Origin: Conexibacter sp. DBS9H8
GTDB taxonomy: Bacteria; Actinomycetota; Thermoleophilia; Solirubrobacterales; Solirubrobacteraceae
Assembly: GCF_023330685.1 (NCBI RefSeq)
Contig: NZ_CP097128.1
Location: 1,674,001-1,738,000 of the forward strand
Direction of reading: 5' to 3'
Length of the DNA: 64,000 bases
Position numbers and translations under genes: made by a program. The notes under the pieces are model-generated. The model had not been told where the DNA came from. It searched no databases and saw only the letters and a list, made by a program, of their open reading frames with translations. Shown here piece after piece: positions 14,756-24,291 of this stretch (the stretch's first letter is position 1; the number at the start of each line of letters is the position of its first letter).

Positions 14756-15514
14756 ATGACCTCCACCTCCCGTATTGCGATCGTCACCGGTGCCGCCCGG
14801 GGGATCGGCGCCGCGATCGCCACGCGCCTCGCCACCGACGGTCTCGCCGTCGCCGTGATCGACCTTGACGCTGCCAGCTGTGAGGCGACCGTGTCCGGCA
14901 TCACGGCTGCGGGCGGGCGGGCTGTCGCCGTCGGGGCTGACGTCTCCGATGAGGCAGCGGTGAGCGCTGCCGTTGCCGAGGTCGCCGATCGGCTCGGTCC
15001 CCCGACCGTCCTCGTCAACAACGCCGGGGTAATTCGAGACAACCTCCTGTTCAAGATGTCGCTGAGCGACTGGGAGACGGTGATGGGAGTCCATCTGCGC
15101 GGCTCGTTCCTGATGACCCGGGCGGTGCAGGCGCACATGACCGAGGCGAGGTTCGGTCGAGTCGTCAACCTGTCCAGCACCTCTGCGCTCGGCAACCGCG
15201 GGCAGGTCAACTACTCGGCGGCGAAGGCCGGCCTGCAGGGCTTCACCAAGACGCTCGCGCTCGAACTCGGACGGTTCGGTGTGACCGCGAACGCGATCGC
15301 GCCGGGGTTCATCGAGACCGAGATGACCGCTGCCACCGCCGAACGGATGCGTGTGCCCTTCGAGGAGTTCAAGGCGGGCGCGGCGGCCCAGATTCCGGTC
15401 GGCCGGGTCGGCCAGCCTGCCGATATCGCTCACACTGCCTCCTTCCTCGTCTCTGAGGGTGCGGGCTTCATCTCCGGACAGGTGATTTACGTGGCGGGCG
15501 GGCCCACCTGTTGA
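14756..15514 (+). CDS. SDR-family 3-oxoacyl-ACP/CoA reductase (FabG-like)
   Basis: A 252-residue classical short-chain dehydrogenase. The nucleotide-binding TGAARGIG is at residues 11-18, NNAG at 88-91, catalytic Ser at about 140, and Tyr153-x3-Lys157 (VNYSAAKAGL). A PGFIETEMT segment and a C-terminal GQVIYVAGGP are typical of FabG-like enzymes. It is followed directly by a MaoC dehydratase, so the pair probably carries out reduction and (de)hydration of 3-oxo/3-hydroxyacyl thioesters, for example in fatty acid or polyhydroxyalkanoate metabolism. Substrate (ACP or CoA) cannot be told. Confidence 0.9.
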   Translation: MTSTSRIAIVTGAARGIGAAIATRLATDGLAVAVIDLDAASCEATVSGITAAGGRAVAVGADVSDEAAVSAAVAEVADRLGPPTVLVNNAGVIRDNLLFKMSLSDWETVMGVHLRGSFLMTRAVQAHMTEARFGRVVNLSSTSALGNRGQVNYSAAKAGLQGFTKTLALELGRFGVTANAIAPGFIETEMTAATAERMRVPFEEFKAGAAAQIPVGRVGQPADIAHTASFLVSEGAGFISGQVIYVAGGPTC

Positions 15515-15552
15515 GTCCTGGCCCCACCGTCGTCCCGCTAGTCTCGCCGGGC

Positions 15553-16023
15553 ATGACTGCCATCACGCTCAGGAGTGTCGAGGACCTGCGCACCAACGTC
15601 GGCCGGGAGGTCGGTGTCAGCGCCTGGCGGACGATCGATCAGGCGATGATCGACGCCTTCGCTGAGGTCACGGCCGACCACCAATGGATCCACACGGATC
15701 CCGCGCGGGCGGGATCCTCGCCGTTCGGTTCGACGATCGCCCACGGTCTGCTCACCCTCTCTCTCGGCCCGGCGATGCTCTATGAGTTGCTCCCCCTCGA
15801 GAACCTCGAGGGGATCGTCTTCGGTCTCAACTATGGCTATGAGAAGGTGCGCTTCCCGGCGCCCGTTCCCGTTGGCTCACGGGTACGGTTGCGGCTCACG
15901 ATCGGTGGGGTCGACGAGGTCGCCGGCGGGCTCCAGCTCCGGCTCGTGCAGACCTTCGAGCTCGACGGGGCCGACAAGCCCGTCTGCGTGGCCGAGCAGC
16001 TCACCCGCATCATCACCCGCTGA
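15553..16023 (+). CDS. MaoC-family hydratase (R-specific enoyl-CoA hydratase-like)
   Basis: A 156-residue hot-dog-fold protein. The catalytic block is clear: FAEVTADHQWIHTDPARA (Asp-x4-His) followed by GSTIAHGLLTLSL. Relatives of this type begin close to RSVEDLRTNVG, which supports the ATG at 15553. A TTG at 15511 would overlap the stop of the SDR gene as TTGA and add 14 residues. The gene belongs with the upstream reductase and probably hydrates trans-2-enoyl-CoA to the R-3-hydroxyacyl form, or the reverse. Confidence 0.9.
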   Translation: MTAITLRSVEDLRTNVGREVGVSAWRTIDQAMIDAFAEVTADHQWIHTDPARAGSSPFGSTIAHGLLTLSLGPAMLYELLPLENLEGIVFGLNYGYEKVRFPAPVPVGSRVRLRLTIGGVDEVAGGLQLRLVQTFELDGADKPVCVAEQLTRIITR

Positions 16024-16156
16024 TGCCGACGTTGGAATGGCCGAACCCGTCTGTCTCGCGAGCGTGGCAGGCACCGCCTGTCGCCATGCCGATGACGAGC
16101 GTTTTCTCATCGAGTTCAGACGTTCTCGTTAGAGAGCCCGCCGAGGCTCAGAGACA

Positions 16157-17017
16157 ATGACTGCTCCGATGACGCCCCCCGGGTCCACGCCGACTCCCGG
16201 TGATCACGGTCTCCGTGGCGCCGAAGGAAGCCCCGCGGGGTCCAGCGCTGCTCCCGCGGGCCCGGTGACGACCGCTCCGGCCGCTCGCCTCACCGTCTCC
16301 CGTACCCGCGCTTCACTCGCCGCCGAGCTGACCTTGCGGATCTCCCGCAAGCTCTGGCGCGGCCGCGCGGAGAGCTGGGCGGGGGAGGGGTCGGTCGGCC
16401 TGACGCGCGTCGTCGATGCCGTCGTCGCGCGGGCGGGCGCTCCCGCCAACGTCGTCGTCGACCTCGGCTGCGGCTCCGGCCAGGTCACCTTCCCGCTTGC
16501 TCGCACCTGCGGACAGGTGCTGGCCGTCGATATCGACGCAGGGGCCATCGCGCTGCTTGAGCGAACCGCCGGCGACCTCGGGCTCACCAACATCGAGGGA
16601 GTCGTCCAGCCGCTGGAAACCCTCGAGCTGCCGCACGGCAGCGTCGACCTGATCGTCTCCAACTACGCGATGCACCACCTGCGTGACGCCGACAAGCGGA
16701 CCGTGATGACCCGCAGCTATGAGTGGCTCGCCCCGGGCGGCCGGCTTGTCATCGGCGACATGATGTTCGGACGCGGGCTCGCCGCCGAGGATCGCGTGAT
16801 CGTGCGCCAGAAGGTCGGCGCGATGATCGGCCGCGGCCCGGCTGGCTGGTGGCGGATCCTCAAGAACGCCGGACGGTTCCTCCTGCGGTTTCAGGAGAAG
16901 CCGCTGCGGACGACCGCCTGGGAGGAGATGATTCGCTCGATCGGCTTTGAGAACGTGGAGATCGATCACGTTCTCGCGGAGGCACACGTCGTCTCGGCGA
17001 CCAAGCCGGCCGCCTGA
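16157..17017 (+). CDS. Class I SAM-dependent methyltransferase
   Basis: A 286-residue protein with a disordered N-terminus of about 45 residues rich in Pro, Gly and Ala. A Rossmann methyltransferase domain follows: motif I VVDLGCGSGQ at 101-110, an acidic ribose-contact residue in LAVDID, and the post-motif region SNYAMHHLRDADK, then LAPGGRLVIGDMM. The C-terminal half has a helical cap (WWRILKNAGRFLLRF). Substrate is unknown. It is transcribed alone and ends at a strong hairpin shared with the convergent hydrolase gene. Confidence 0.88.
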   Translation: MTAPMTPPGSTPTPGDHGLRGAEGSPAGSSAAPAGPVTTAPAARLTVSRTRASLAAELTLRISRKLWRGRAESWAGEGSVGLTRVVDAVVARAGAPANVVVDLGCGSGQVTFPLARTCGQVLAVDIDAGAIALLERTAGDLGLTNIEGVVQPLETLELPHGSVDLIVSNYAMHHLRDADKRTVMTRSYEWLAPGGRLVIGDMMFGRGLAAEDRVIVRQKVGAMIGRGPAGWWRILKNAGRFLLRFQEKPLRTTAWEEMIRSIGFENVEIDHVLAEAHVVSATKPAA

Positions 17018-17044
17018 GCCGGCCGCAGCCAGACCGGCCGGCTC
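17016..17044. terminator. Bidirectional hairpin between convergent genes
   Basis: GAGCCGGCCG (17016-17025) and CGGCCGGCTC (17035-17044) form a perfect 10-bp stem with a 9-nt loop between the stop codons of the methyltransferase (+) and the hydrolase (-). No T run is seen. Confidence 0.55.
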
Positions 17045-17067
17045 CAACCGGGCCCGGCCTGACGGGG

Positions 17068-18414
17068 TCAGGCAGGACAGTAGGTTGACGCGCCGCTGAG
17101 TTGGGGGGCGTCGGTGACCGTCGCCACGTTGGTCTGACCGCCCGCGGCGACCATCCTCTGCCATGGGCCGGCACGGTTGCGCAGATACTGATCGAGGAAG
17201 GCGATCACCGCCGCATTCACGTAGTCGTTAGCTGGTCCCGGCTGGGTGTAGGGCGGGAGATGTGCCTGACCGAGCAGGTCAACGTAGTACTTCGGGGCCG
17301 GCGCCTGGTCATAGAGCTCCGCGCTGCACCCTGGAAGGTTGATCGTGTCGGCGCTCCCCTGGGTGACGAGCAGGGGCACCGACCCGGAGGTGTAGTAGGT
17401 GCCACCGAACCCGGAAAGTTCGGCACCGGAGAGGATCACCGCCGCCTTGATGGCGGAGATCTGACAGCAGCTGTCGGCGGCGACGGCGAGGCTCACGTCC
17501 CCGCCGTCGGACTGGCCGGCGACGGCGACCTCGTTCGGGTTGAACAGACCCGATAGGCCGCCCGATCCGGTCGTGTCGGCGGTGAGCGTGCTGAGGATGA
17601 ATTTGAGGTCGCCGGGATGGTTGACGATGTCGGACTCGTCGAGCTCGTGGGGGTCGCCCGCGTAGGTGCCCGGATAGGTGGGAGCGGCGACGACGAAGCC
17701 GGCCTGGGCCCAGGCGTCGAGCATCCCCCGGTAGGCGGAGACGGGCTGGTCGAAGCCCTGGGAGAAGATGATCAGGGGGTAGGGGCCGGCGGCGCGGTCG
17801 AGAGGTGCTCCGGTACGGTCCGGCGTGCCGGGACGGCCGAAGGTCGGATACAGCAGCAGGGTCGGAAGGGTACGGACGGGTTGACCGCCGCTCGTCCCGG
17901 TGGCCGCCGACGGGGTGGAGGGCTCGTTGAGCACGAGATTCCTGGCTCCGACGGCGAAGCTCGTCGGTTCCCGGGCCGGGGTCGTCCGCGTTGGCGTCAC
18001 CGTTCGCGTCCGGGTTGCGGTCAGGGTGGCCGTCTTCGTCGCGGTGTGAGTGGCGGGCGGTCGGACGCGGACGGGCCCGGCCCCGCCCGCGCCGATCAGG
18101 ACGACGGCGATGACGACGAGGGTGAGAACCCCGGCGATCATGCCTCCGGCGGCCCGGCGTCGTCGCGCGGTCTCTGCCCGCGAGGGCCGGCGTCGGCCGG
18201 GGGGAGCCGACCGGCGGGACGGGGGTGGCAGCGGGCGAGAGCGGGCGGGGGGGGGACGACGGGGCGGAGGTGGCATCGGCGGCGGAACGTTGAGCGGATC
18301 CCCGAGGCTGGACGAGCGGCGGGGCAGAGCGGATGTCGGCTCATGCAGGCTAGCTGGCAGGACGGCGGTCTTCGGCGTGGGACCCCCGAGAACGGGTATG
18401 CGGCGGGCGTCCAC
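17068..18414 (-). CDS. Membrane-anchored or secreted alpha/beta hydrolase
   Basis: A 448-residue protein. The first 90 residues are Pro/Arg-rich and likely cytoplasmic, then comes a membrane segment at about 92-112 (MIAGVLTLVVIAVVLIGAGG) and a Thr-rich linker. The exported part is an alpha/beta hydrolase: PLIIFSQGFDQ near the oxyanion strand, the nucleophile elbow AGQSDGG, an Asp in GSADTI, and His in LGQAHLPPY. The fold resembles chlorophyllase/cutinase-type or platelet-activating-factor-type hydrolases. The GTG at 18414 gives the longest frame; later starts are possible. Substrate unknown. Confidence 0.8.
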   Translation of the reverse strand: MDARRIPVLGGPTPKTAVLPASLHEPTSALPRRSSSLGDPLNVPPPMPPPPRRPPPARSRPLPPPSRRSAPPGRRRPSRAETARRRRAAGGMIAGVLTLVVIAVVLIGAGGAGPVRVRPPATHTATKTATLTATRTRTVTPTRTTPAREPTSFAVGARNLVLNEPSTPSAATGTSGGQPVRTLPTLLLYPTFGRPGTPDRTGAPLDRAAGPYPLIIFSQGFDQPVSAYRGMLDAWAQAGFVVAAPTYPGTYAGDPHELDESDIVNHPGDLKFILSTLTADTTGSGGLSGLFNPNEVAVAGQSDGGDVSLAVAADSCCQISAIKAAVILSGAELSGFGGTYYTSGSVPLLVTQGSADTINLPGCSAELYDQAPAPKYYVDLLGQAHLPPYTQPGPANDYVNAAVIAFLDQYLRNRAGPWQRMVAAGGQTNVATVTDAPQLSGASTYCPA

Positions 18415-18533
18415 CCTGCGTGCTTGGGCCGCAGCCGCCTGCGTTCACGCCTCATGATTCGGCCTTTCTCCCCGGGTAGCTTAGGATTTGGTTATCGGAG
18501 TCGGAACCGCTGGGGCCGCTGGTAGCTTCAGGG

Positions 18534-21011
18534 TTGGACCCAGGTACCCCCGATCCTGATGCAGAAACTCTCTTGAACCCGCCCGTCGGCACTTCCACCG
18601 CGTCGACCCGGAGCGCGGCTCCGGCTCCACCTGATTTCCGGGGTGCGGGCGACGCTCGCTTCGGGAGCGGCGGGCCGCCCTCGTGGAGCGGCGAGCTCGC
18701 TCCTGGGCCGCCCCCCCCGCCGCGGCGGCGGTACCTGTGGCGGGTTCTGCTCGGATGCGTGATCGTCGTCCTCGCGAGCGCGGCCGCGGGCGCCGTGTTC
18801 GTCCTCGACCAAGTCAACACGTTCGTTGCTGACATCAGTGTCAACAAGGCGCTGAAGGTAAGCACCGGCGTCCTCGCCCACACGAGCTTCGGTCAGCCCG
18901 AGACGCTGCTGCTGATCGGCGACGACACCCGCACGGTGTTCAAGTACTACAACGCCTACGTCCCCAACCTCGCCAACGAGATGCTGATGGTCCGGATCGA
19001 CCCGGGCAAGCCGTACATCTCGATGATGTCGTTGCCGCGCGAGCTGTGGGTCAACGTCACCGAGCCGAACGGCACGACCTACACCAACCGGCTCAACTCG
19101 GCCTACACCTACGGCACGACGACGCTCCTGAAGACGATCAAGCAGGTCACCGGTCTCAGCGTCAGCCACGTGGTCGCGACGACCTTCACCCAGTTCGAGA
19201 ACGCGATCAACAAGCTTGGGTGCGTGTACTCGACCATCGACGAGCGCTACTACCACAACAACGCCAACGGCGGGGCCCAATATCAGAACATCAATCTGCT
19301 CCCGGGCTACCAGTGCCTCAACGGGAGTGATGCCGAGCAGTTCGTCTCCTACCGTCACACCGACACGTCCCAGGTTCGCGATGCCCGCGACCAGGCGTTC
19401 CTGCTCGCGGTGAAGGAACAGTACGGGCCGCAGCTGGCCGGGAACATCTCCAAATTCGAGAAGGTCTTCGGGGAGACGGTCCAAACCGACACGGGGCTGC
19501 GCAGCCCGACCGAGATCCTCAACCTCGCCAACCTCCTTATCTCCGCCTCACACCTGACGGTCCGGCAGGTCCACTTCCAGACGACGCCCTGCACGACGAC
19601 CTGCCCCCCGGCCGATCTCACCGCGACCCCGGCTCAGATCAAGGACAGCGTCGACAACTTCCTCTACGGCACGGACACGACGCCACGTCGGCAGGTCGCC
19701 GCGATTGGCCACGGGATCACCCATCACAAGATCCACGGGCTTCCGGTCACCGCGACCCTGGCCGCGAACGTCTCCGCCGAGCAGGCGTCGGCGGCCAAGC
19801 TGTCCTTCACCGGCGAGTACCCCCAGGTGCAGGACCTCGCGGGAAGCATCGTCCCGGTGGCCCCGAGCTGCACCGAGTATGTGCAGGACTGCATCCGCAA
19901 CTACCTGATCCACGCTCCCGGTCGCCGTACCTATCCCGCCTATGTCGAGGTGTTCTCCAACGGCGATCTCGGACAGTTCTACGACGTCCAGGGGACGACG
20001 TGGCCGAACCCGCCGCTGTTGCGCGACCCTCAGCAGACGCTCCGCACCGGCGGACGCACCTACGCGCTGTACTACATCGGCAGCCACCTCACGACCGTCG
20101 CCTGGCATCAGTACGGCGCCGTCTACTGGATTCACAACACCCTCCTCAACGGCGTGTCCAACCCGGAGATGCTCGACCTGGCCGAACAGACCCGTCCCGT
20201 CGGCCCGGTGCGGCCCCAGCCCGAGCACGCCACGCTGAGGCCCTTCACCGTCGCTGTGCCGGCGACGGCCACCGGCACCTCGGCCATCCAGTCACTCGGG
20301 CGGATCGGTGGGATCGTTGCGATCATCCTCGTGCCCCTCGGCCTCATCGTCGCCGTCCGCGACCGCCGGCGACTCGGTCGGATGCGCGTGGAGGTGGCCG
20401 GCCAGGTGTCCAAGGCGGTCGTGCTCGAACGCCACCTCGCCAGCCTCGCCGTGCCCTTGGGCCCGGTGGCAGGACGAGGATCGGTCACCGCGGCGGGGCG
20501 TGGGTCCGCCGCCCGATCGGCGGGACTCGGCGGCCTCCGGGCCCGTCCGGCCAGCCGGCCGATCGCCCGGTCCGGGGTTCGCCGGCATCTGCCGCGGCGG
20601 GCCACCGTCGTCGCCGTGCTCGTGGTGGCCGTTGTGCTCGCCGCGGCGGTGTTCGCCGCGCTCGCCGTTTCCGGAGCGCTCGGCCGACGGCGGGTCGCCC
20701 CGGCGGTCCCGACGGTCCCCGCCGTCGTCCTCAACGCCGGTTCGGTGACGAACGCGGCTCACCGCCTCGCGCTCGCCCTGACCCACCGCCGCGTGCACGT
20801 GATCGGGGAGGGCAATCTCCAAAATGACCCGGCCCACGGCTATCAGGTCCTCTACCGGCCCGGTGAGCGGGGCCAAGCCGAACGGTTGGCCCGGATGATC
20901 TCCGACACCCACCCGACGGTGATGCCGATCAGCAGCGGCACCGCGGCGGCGGTCGGGGCGACCGCGGCGGCGGTCGGGGCCGCGGCGCAGCTCGTCGTCG
21001 TGATCCCCTGA
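18534..21011 (+). CDS. LytR-CpsA-Psr (LCP) family protein with extra membrane segments and LytR_C domain
   Basis: An 825-residue protein. TM1 is at about residues 67-93. The LCP catalytic domain covers about 120-345: LLIGDDTR, then NEMLMVRIDPG, SLPRELWVNV, and the Arg-rich site VSYRHTDTSQVRDARDQ at 271-287. A long middle region follows, then TM2 (about 592-611), a basic linker, TM3 (about 690-715) and a final domain like LytR_C (VVLNAGSVTNAA to the end). LCP enzymes transfer glycopolymers onto peptidoglycan. The three-membrane-segment layout is longer than usual. The TTG start at 18534 is the earliest in frame. Confidence 0.88.
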   Translation: MDPGTPDPDAETLLNPPVGTSTASTRSAAPAPPDFRGAGDARFGSGGPPSWSGELAPGPPPPPRRRYLWRVLLGCVIVVLASAAAGAVFVLDQVNTFVADISVNKALKVSTGVLAHTSFGQPETLLLIGDDTRTVFKYYNAYVPNLANEMLMVRIDPGKPYISMMSLPRELWVNVTEPNGTTYTNRLNSAYTYGTTTLLKTIKQVTGLSVSHVVATTFTQFENAINKLGCVYSTIDERYYHNNANGGAQYQNINLLPGYQCLNGSDAEQFVSYRHTDTSQVRDARDQAFLLAVKEQYGPQLAGNISKFEKVFGETVQTDTGLRSPTEILNLANLLISASHLTVRQVHFQTTPCTTTCPPADLTATPAQIKDSVDNFLYGTDTTPRRQVAAIGHGITHHKIHGLPVTATLAANVSAEQASAAKLSFTGEYPQVQDLAGSIVPVAPSCTEYVQDCIRNYLIHAPGRRTYPAYVEVFSNGDLGQFYDVQGTTWPNPPLLRDPQQTLRTGGRTYALYYIGSHLTTVAWHQYGAVYWIHNTLLNGVSNPEMLDLAEQTRPVGPVRPQPEHATLRPFTVAVPATATGTSAIQSLGRIGGIVAIILVPLGLIVAVRDRRRLGRMRVEVAGQVSKAVVLERHLASLAVPLGPVAGRGSVTAAGRGSAARSAGLGGLRARPASRPIARSGVRRHLPRRATVVAVLVVAVVLAAAVFAALAVSGALGRRRVAPAVPTVPAVVLNAGSVTNAAHRLALALTHRRVHVIGEGNLQNDPAHGYQVLYRPGERGQAERLARMISDTHPTVMPISSGTAAAVGATAAAVGAAAQLVVVIP

Positions 21012-21214
21012 TCCGTCCGCGTGGGTGGCCCGGGTGGCGCCGCCGTCACCGCTGTGCCGACGCTGAAACCGTTCTCGCCGGTGACGCACACGAGCCGTTC
21101 TTCGCCGAACTCAAGCGCCGGGGCGCTCCGTCCGGGCTCGCCCGGCCGGGCTGCCTGCCCACCGCGGATCCGACGGCTGCCGGACGCCCGCAGGGGGCGG
21201 AGGGGATGACCTTC

Positions 21215-21871
21215 TCAGGCCGCGAACAGACGCGGGTCGGCGGAGGTGATCCCATCCACCCCGAGGCCGCGTAGCGACTCGATGTTCGCGCGGTCGTTCA
21301 CCGTCCATGCATATAGCCGGCCGTCCCGGTCGCGGATGGCGGCCAGCAGCTCCGGATCGATGAGCCGATGTTGGGCCATGAGCGCGTCCCAGCGCCGGGT
21401 GGCCAGCCCGGCGAGCACCTGCCCGCGCCAGTCGGCCCAGCGCCGGCTGAAACGGGCAAGCCGCCCGCCGATGGAGATGCCCGTCAGCACCTGCTCGTCC
21501 CGGGTCCGGATACGGTCGAGGACACCGCTCACCTGGGAGGAGACGAGGGCACGATCACGCAGGTTGCGGTGGCCGAGCGCCTCCAGCAGGGCGGCCTCAC
21601 AGCCGACGTGCTTGACGTCGAGGTTGATCCCGACGCCGTGGAATCGGGGCAGGCTGAGGTGGGCGAGAGCGGCGGTGAGGGTGAGGCAGTCGCGGCGGTG
21701 GAGATCGAGCGGGCTGTGGGCGAGGACAAGCTGGCGTCCCCGAGCGCGCACGTCGAATTCGACCATGTCGACGCCGACGCCGACGGCGGCGTCGAAGGAG
21801 TCGAGCGTGTTGGCGGGCGCGAGCGCGCTCGCGCCGCCGTGGCCGATCCGCTGGCACTGTTCTCCGGGCAC
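21215..21871 (-). CDS. Glycerophosphodiester phosphodiesterase
   Basis: A 218-residue GDPD-fold protein. The start matches the family closely: RIGHGG with H11, PANTLDSFDAAV, then the metal-binding VDMVEFDVR (E38, D40) and H52 in LAHSPLD. The C-terminus has the usual LYAWTVND and LGVDGITSADP blocks. It is slightly short because the middle barrel loops are trimmed. It hydrolyses glycerophosphodiesters to glycerol-3-phosphate and an alcohol. The 200 bp between it and the LCP gene contain no convincing gene. Confidence 0.9.
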   Translation of the reverse strand: MPGEQCQRIGHGGASALAPANTLDSFDAAVGVGVDMVEFDVRARGRQLVLAHSPLDLHRRDCLTLTAALAHLSLPRFHGVGINLDVKHVGCEAALLEALGHRNLRDRALVSSQVSGVLDRIRTRDEQVLTGISIGGRLARFSRRWADWRGQVLAGLATRRWDALMAQHRLIDPELLAAIRDRDGRLYAWTVNDRANIESLRGLGVDGITSADPRLFAA

Positions 21872-21989
21872 GCCCCAACGATGTCAGGTGGGGCCGCCGA
21901 TTCCGGGGTGCATGACAGGACTCTCATGTGCCGGCTGCCCCGGTCCCCGTCAGACGTCGGGCATACCGGAGACCTGCGAAGCTGACCCC

Positions 21990-22739
21990 ATGAACGGTTC
22001 GATGATCGACGTACCGACCCCTGACGGGGTCGCTGACTGCTACCTCAGCATGTCCGACCGCCCCGGCACGCACCCCGGGGTCCTCTTCATGATCGACGCG
22101 ATCGGCCTGCGTGACCGGATCAAGGAGATGGCCGACAGGATCGCGGCTGACGGGTACACCGTCCTCGCCCCCAACGTGTTCTACCGCGCCGGTCGGGCTC
22201 CCCTGTGGGAGACGCCCGACCTCAACGACTCCGAGGCGCGAGGCGCGTTCTTTGCCACGATCGGCCCGCTGATGGGGTCGCTCACCGCCGAGCGGGTGCG
22301 CGCAGATGGGGCCGCCTACGTCGCCAAGCTCGCAGAGCTGAGCCCCGGCCCGGTCGGGATCACCGGCTACTGCCTGGGTGGGCGGCTCGGGTGGATCATC
22401 GCCGCCGATCAGGCCGACCGGGTCGCCGCCCTCGGCGGCTTCCACACCGGCCGGATGGTGACCGAGGATGCCGACAGCCCCCACCTGCTCGCTCCCCAGG
22501 TCAAGGCTCGGGTGTACTGGGGGCACGCCGACGAGGATGAGAGCATGAGCTCGGAGCACATCCGGACCCTCGACGCCGCGATGGACGCCGCCGCGATCAC
22601 CCATACGACAGAGCTCTACGCCGGGGCCCATCACGGGTACACGATGTCGGACATGGGGGCCTACAACGAGGCGGCGAGCGAACGACACTTCCGGGCGCTT
22701 GCCGATCTGCTCGCGACGACACTCCCCGCAGCGACCTGA
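21990..22739 (+). CDS. Dienelactone hydrolase family protein
   Basis: A 249-residue alpha/beta hydrolase of the DLH family. The nucleophile is a cysteine, C128 in GITGYCLGGRLGW. The acid residue lies in WGHADEDES and the catalytic histidine in YAGAHHGYTM, a block typical of dienelactone hydrolases. The frame is open upstream, but the ATG at 21990 matches the family start (IDVPTPDGVADCYL). It hydrolyses dienelactone-like esters in aromatic degradation, although many family members have other substrates. Confidence 0.92.
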   Translation: MNGSMIDVPTPDGVADCYLSMSDRPGTHPGVLFMIDAIGLRDRIKEMADRIAADGYTVLAPNVFYRAGRAPLWETPDLNDSEARGAFFATIGPLMGSLTAERVRADGAAYVAKLAELSPGPVGITGYCLGGRLGWIIAADQADRVAALGGFHTGRMVTEDADSPHLLAPQVKARVYWGHADEDESMSSEHIRTLDAAMDAAAITHTTELYAGAHHGYTMSDMGAYNEAASERHFRALADLLATTLPAAT

Positions 22740-22871
22740 GCGACGCGGGCCGTGCCTCGGCGGCGGGGCGACCCGCGCCGGGTGATCGGGCTCGGCGGCG
22801 GGCCACGCTCACGACACGCCGGCCGGGCCGCTCTCACCCACGCCGACGAACCCCGGTCCCGGCGTCAGGCG

Positions 22872-23357
22872 CTACCAGCCCCAGGTGCCGGGACCGCCCT
22901 TGAACGGCCCCTGGATCTCCGCGGTGACCCAGCCCCCGTAGAAGTCCCCGGGCTGGGCGGCCACCCGTTCGTCGTCCAGCCAGGCACCGTCGGCCCGGCC
23001 GGGGTAGAAAGCGACGTACCCGGCGAGGGCCCGGTAGGCGGGCGTCGGGCTCGGGTAGGTCCAGGCGACCGCTCGCCTGCGGCGTCCCTCCACGATCGCG
23101 TCAAGGTAGTCGGCGGCACCCTTGAACTCACAGTGGGTCGCGGGCTGGTCGCTGAGGACGAGCACGCCGGGCCGGACGTCCGCGGACGGGACGTAGACGG
23201 CCGGGGGGTGGCTCGTCTCGAGGACCCGGAGGGCGCGATTGGAGTCGACGACCCTCATCCCGCCGAGCTCGATCCGTACGTGCCGCTCACAGGCGACAAC
23301 CGCCGGAGGGCGGGGATAGTCCCAGACAGACTCGGCCGGGCGGGCGCGTCCGCTCAC
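22872..23357 (-). CDS. DUF427 domain-containing protein
   Basis: A 161-residue protein of the DUF427 family, recognised from SNRALRVLETSHPPAVYVP, then ATHCEFKGAADYLD, and YPSPTPAYRALAGYVAFYPG. The fold is a small beta-tent; no catalytic function is established. It overlaps the preceding gene by 4 nt (ATGA) and is the last gene of the signalling operon that starts at 27153. Confidence 0.9.
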   Translation of the reverse strand: MSGRARPAESVWDYPRPPAVVACERHVRIELGGMRVVDSNRALRVLETSHPPAVYVPSADVRPGVLVLSDQPATHCEFKGAADYLDAIVEGRRRRAVAWTYPSPTPAYRALAGYVAFYPGRADGAWLDDERVAAQPGDFYGGWVTAEIQGPFKGGPGTWGW

Positions 23358-23863
23358 CGAGCCGCTTCCGGCGCGGATCGGAAGTCAGCGTGGGTCCGCC
23401 GGGCGACCGGGATGCCATCGCGCTCGGCGGTCAGGCGTACCTCAACCGTCTCGGGGTGGCCGCGGTAGATGCGCCACGGTCCGCCCGGGCTGACCTGCGC
23501 GAGATCTCGGATCCGCCAGCGCTCCGGCTGGGGCTTGGCGGCCATCACCGCGGTCGCGGCGAGGATCTCCTCGGGCGCTCCGAGCTCGACACAGCGCACG
23601 GTCATGTACACCGCGTCCACCGGCTCGCCCGGGTGGGCACGGACGACGACGGCTGCACCCGTGCCCGTCTCGCGGACGTTGACCGAGTGGCGCGCGCTCG
23701 GTTCGGAGGTCCAGTACAGGTCGTCGGCGGCATCGGCGCTGAAGAACACCGGAGAGATCCACGGGACGCCAGCGGCCGACACCGTCGCGAGGGTCAGGTT
23801 CGGCTCCTCAGCGAGCATCCGCCGCGCCCGCTCGGAGGGTGACGGGCGCGGCGTGACCTTCAC
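23354..23863 (-). CDS. Pyridoxamine 5'-phosphate oxidase-like FMN/F420-binding protein
   Basis: A 169-residue split-barrel flavin-binding protein. The N-terminal [20 protein letters not shown] and [15 protein letters not shown] are characteristic of PNPOx-like proteins, and a [10 protein letters not shown] strand follows. Members bind FMN, F420 or haem and have varied redox or scavenging roles. It overlaps the response-regulator gene by 4 nt upstream and the DUF427 gene by 4 nt downstream. Confidence 0.85.
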   Translation of the reverse strand: MKVTPRPSPSERARRMLAEEPNLTLATVSAAGVPWISPVFFSADAADDLYWTSEPSARHSVNVRETGTGAAVVVRAHPGEPVDAVYMTVRCVELGAPEEILAATAVMAAKPQPERWRIRDLAQVSPGGPWRIYRGHPETVEVRLTAERDGIPVARRTHADFRSAPEAAR

Positions 23864-24291
23864 GCCCCCCGCCCCGGCAGCTTGACGATCGAGATGAAGA
23901 AATTGTCGATCGCGCGGACGACCTCGAGGAACCGGTCGAGGTCGACCGGTTTGCTGACGTAGGCGTTGGCGTGCAGCTCGTAGCTGGCGAGGATGTCGGC
24001 CTCCGCCTCAGAGGTGGTGAGGACGACCACGGGAAGGTGGCTGAGCTGCGGGTCGGTGCGAATCTCGGCGAGCACCTCCCGGCCGTCCTTGCGGGGCAGG
24101 TTGAGGTCAAGCAGAATCAGGTCCGGGACCCGGTTGTCGGGGTCCCGGAGAAATTCGAGGGCCTCGACCCCGTCGTGGACGACGAACAGCTCGTTGGCGA
24201 TCTTGTCCTGGGACATCGCCTCTTGGACGAGCACGACGTCTCCGGGGTCGTCCTCGACGAGCAGGACGGCGATCGGGTCTAGCTCATTCAC
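23860..24291 (-). CDS. Response regulator, single receiver domain (Rcp1-like)
   Basis: A 143-residue stand-alone receiver. The acidic pair is in [10 protein letters not shown], the phospho-acceptor is D62 ([13 protein letters not shown]), the switch Thr is in VVLTTSE and K113 is in YVSKPVDL. It has no output domain. The N- and C-terminal sequences are like Rcp1-type regulators that pair with phytochrome-like kinases. It overlaps the kinase gene by 8 nt and is the likely phosphorylation partner of that kinase. Confidence 0.95.
   Translation of the reverse strand: MNELDPIAVLLVEDDPGDVVLVQEAMSQDKIANELFVVHDGVEALEFLRDPDNRVPDLILLDLNLPRKDGREVLAEIRTDPQLSHLPVVVLTTSEAEADILASYELHANAYVSKPVDLDRFLEVVRAIDNFFISIVKLPGRGA

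Noticed and set aside
21012-21214. A short gene between the LCP and GDPD genes
   Set aside because: One frame reads plausibly (HEPFFAELKRRG) but has no start codon and no recognised relatives.
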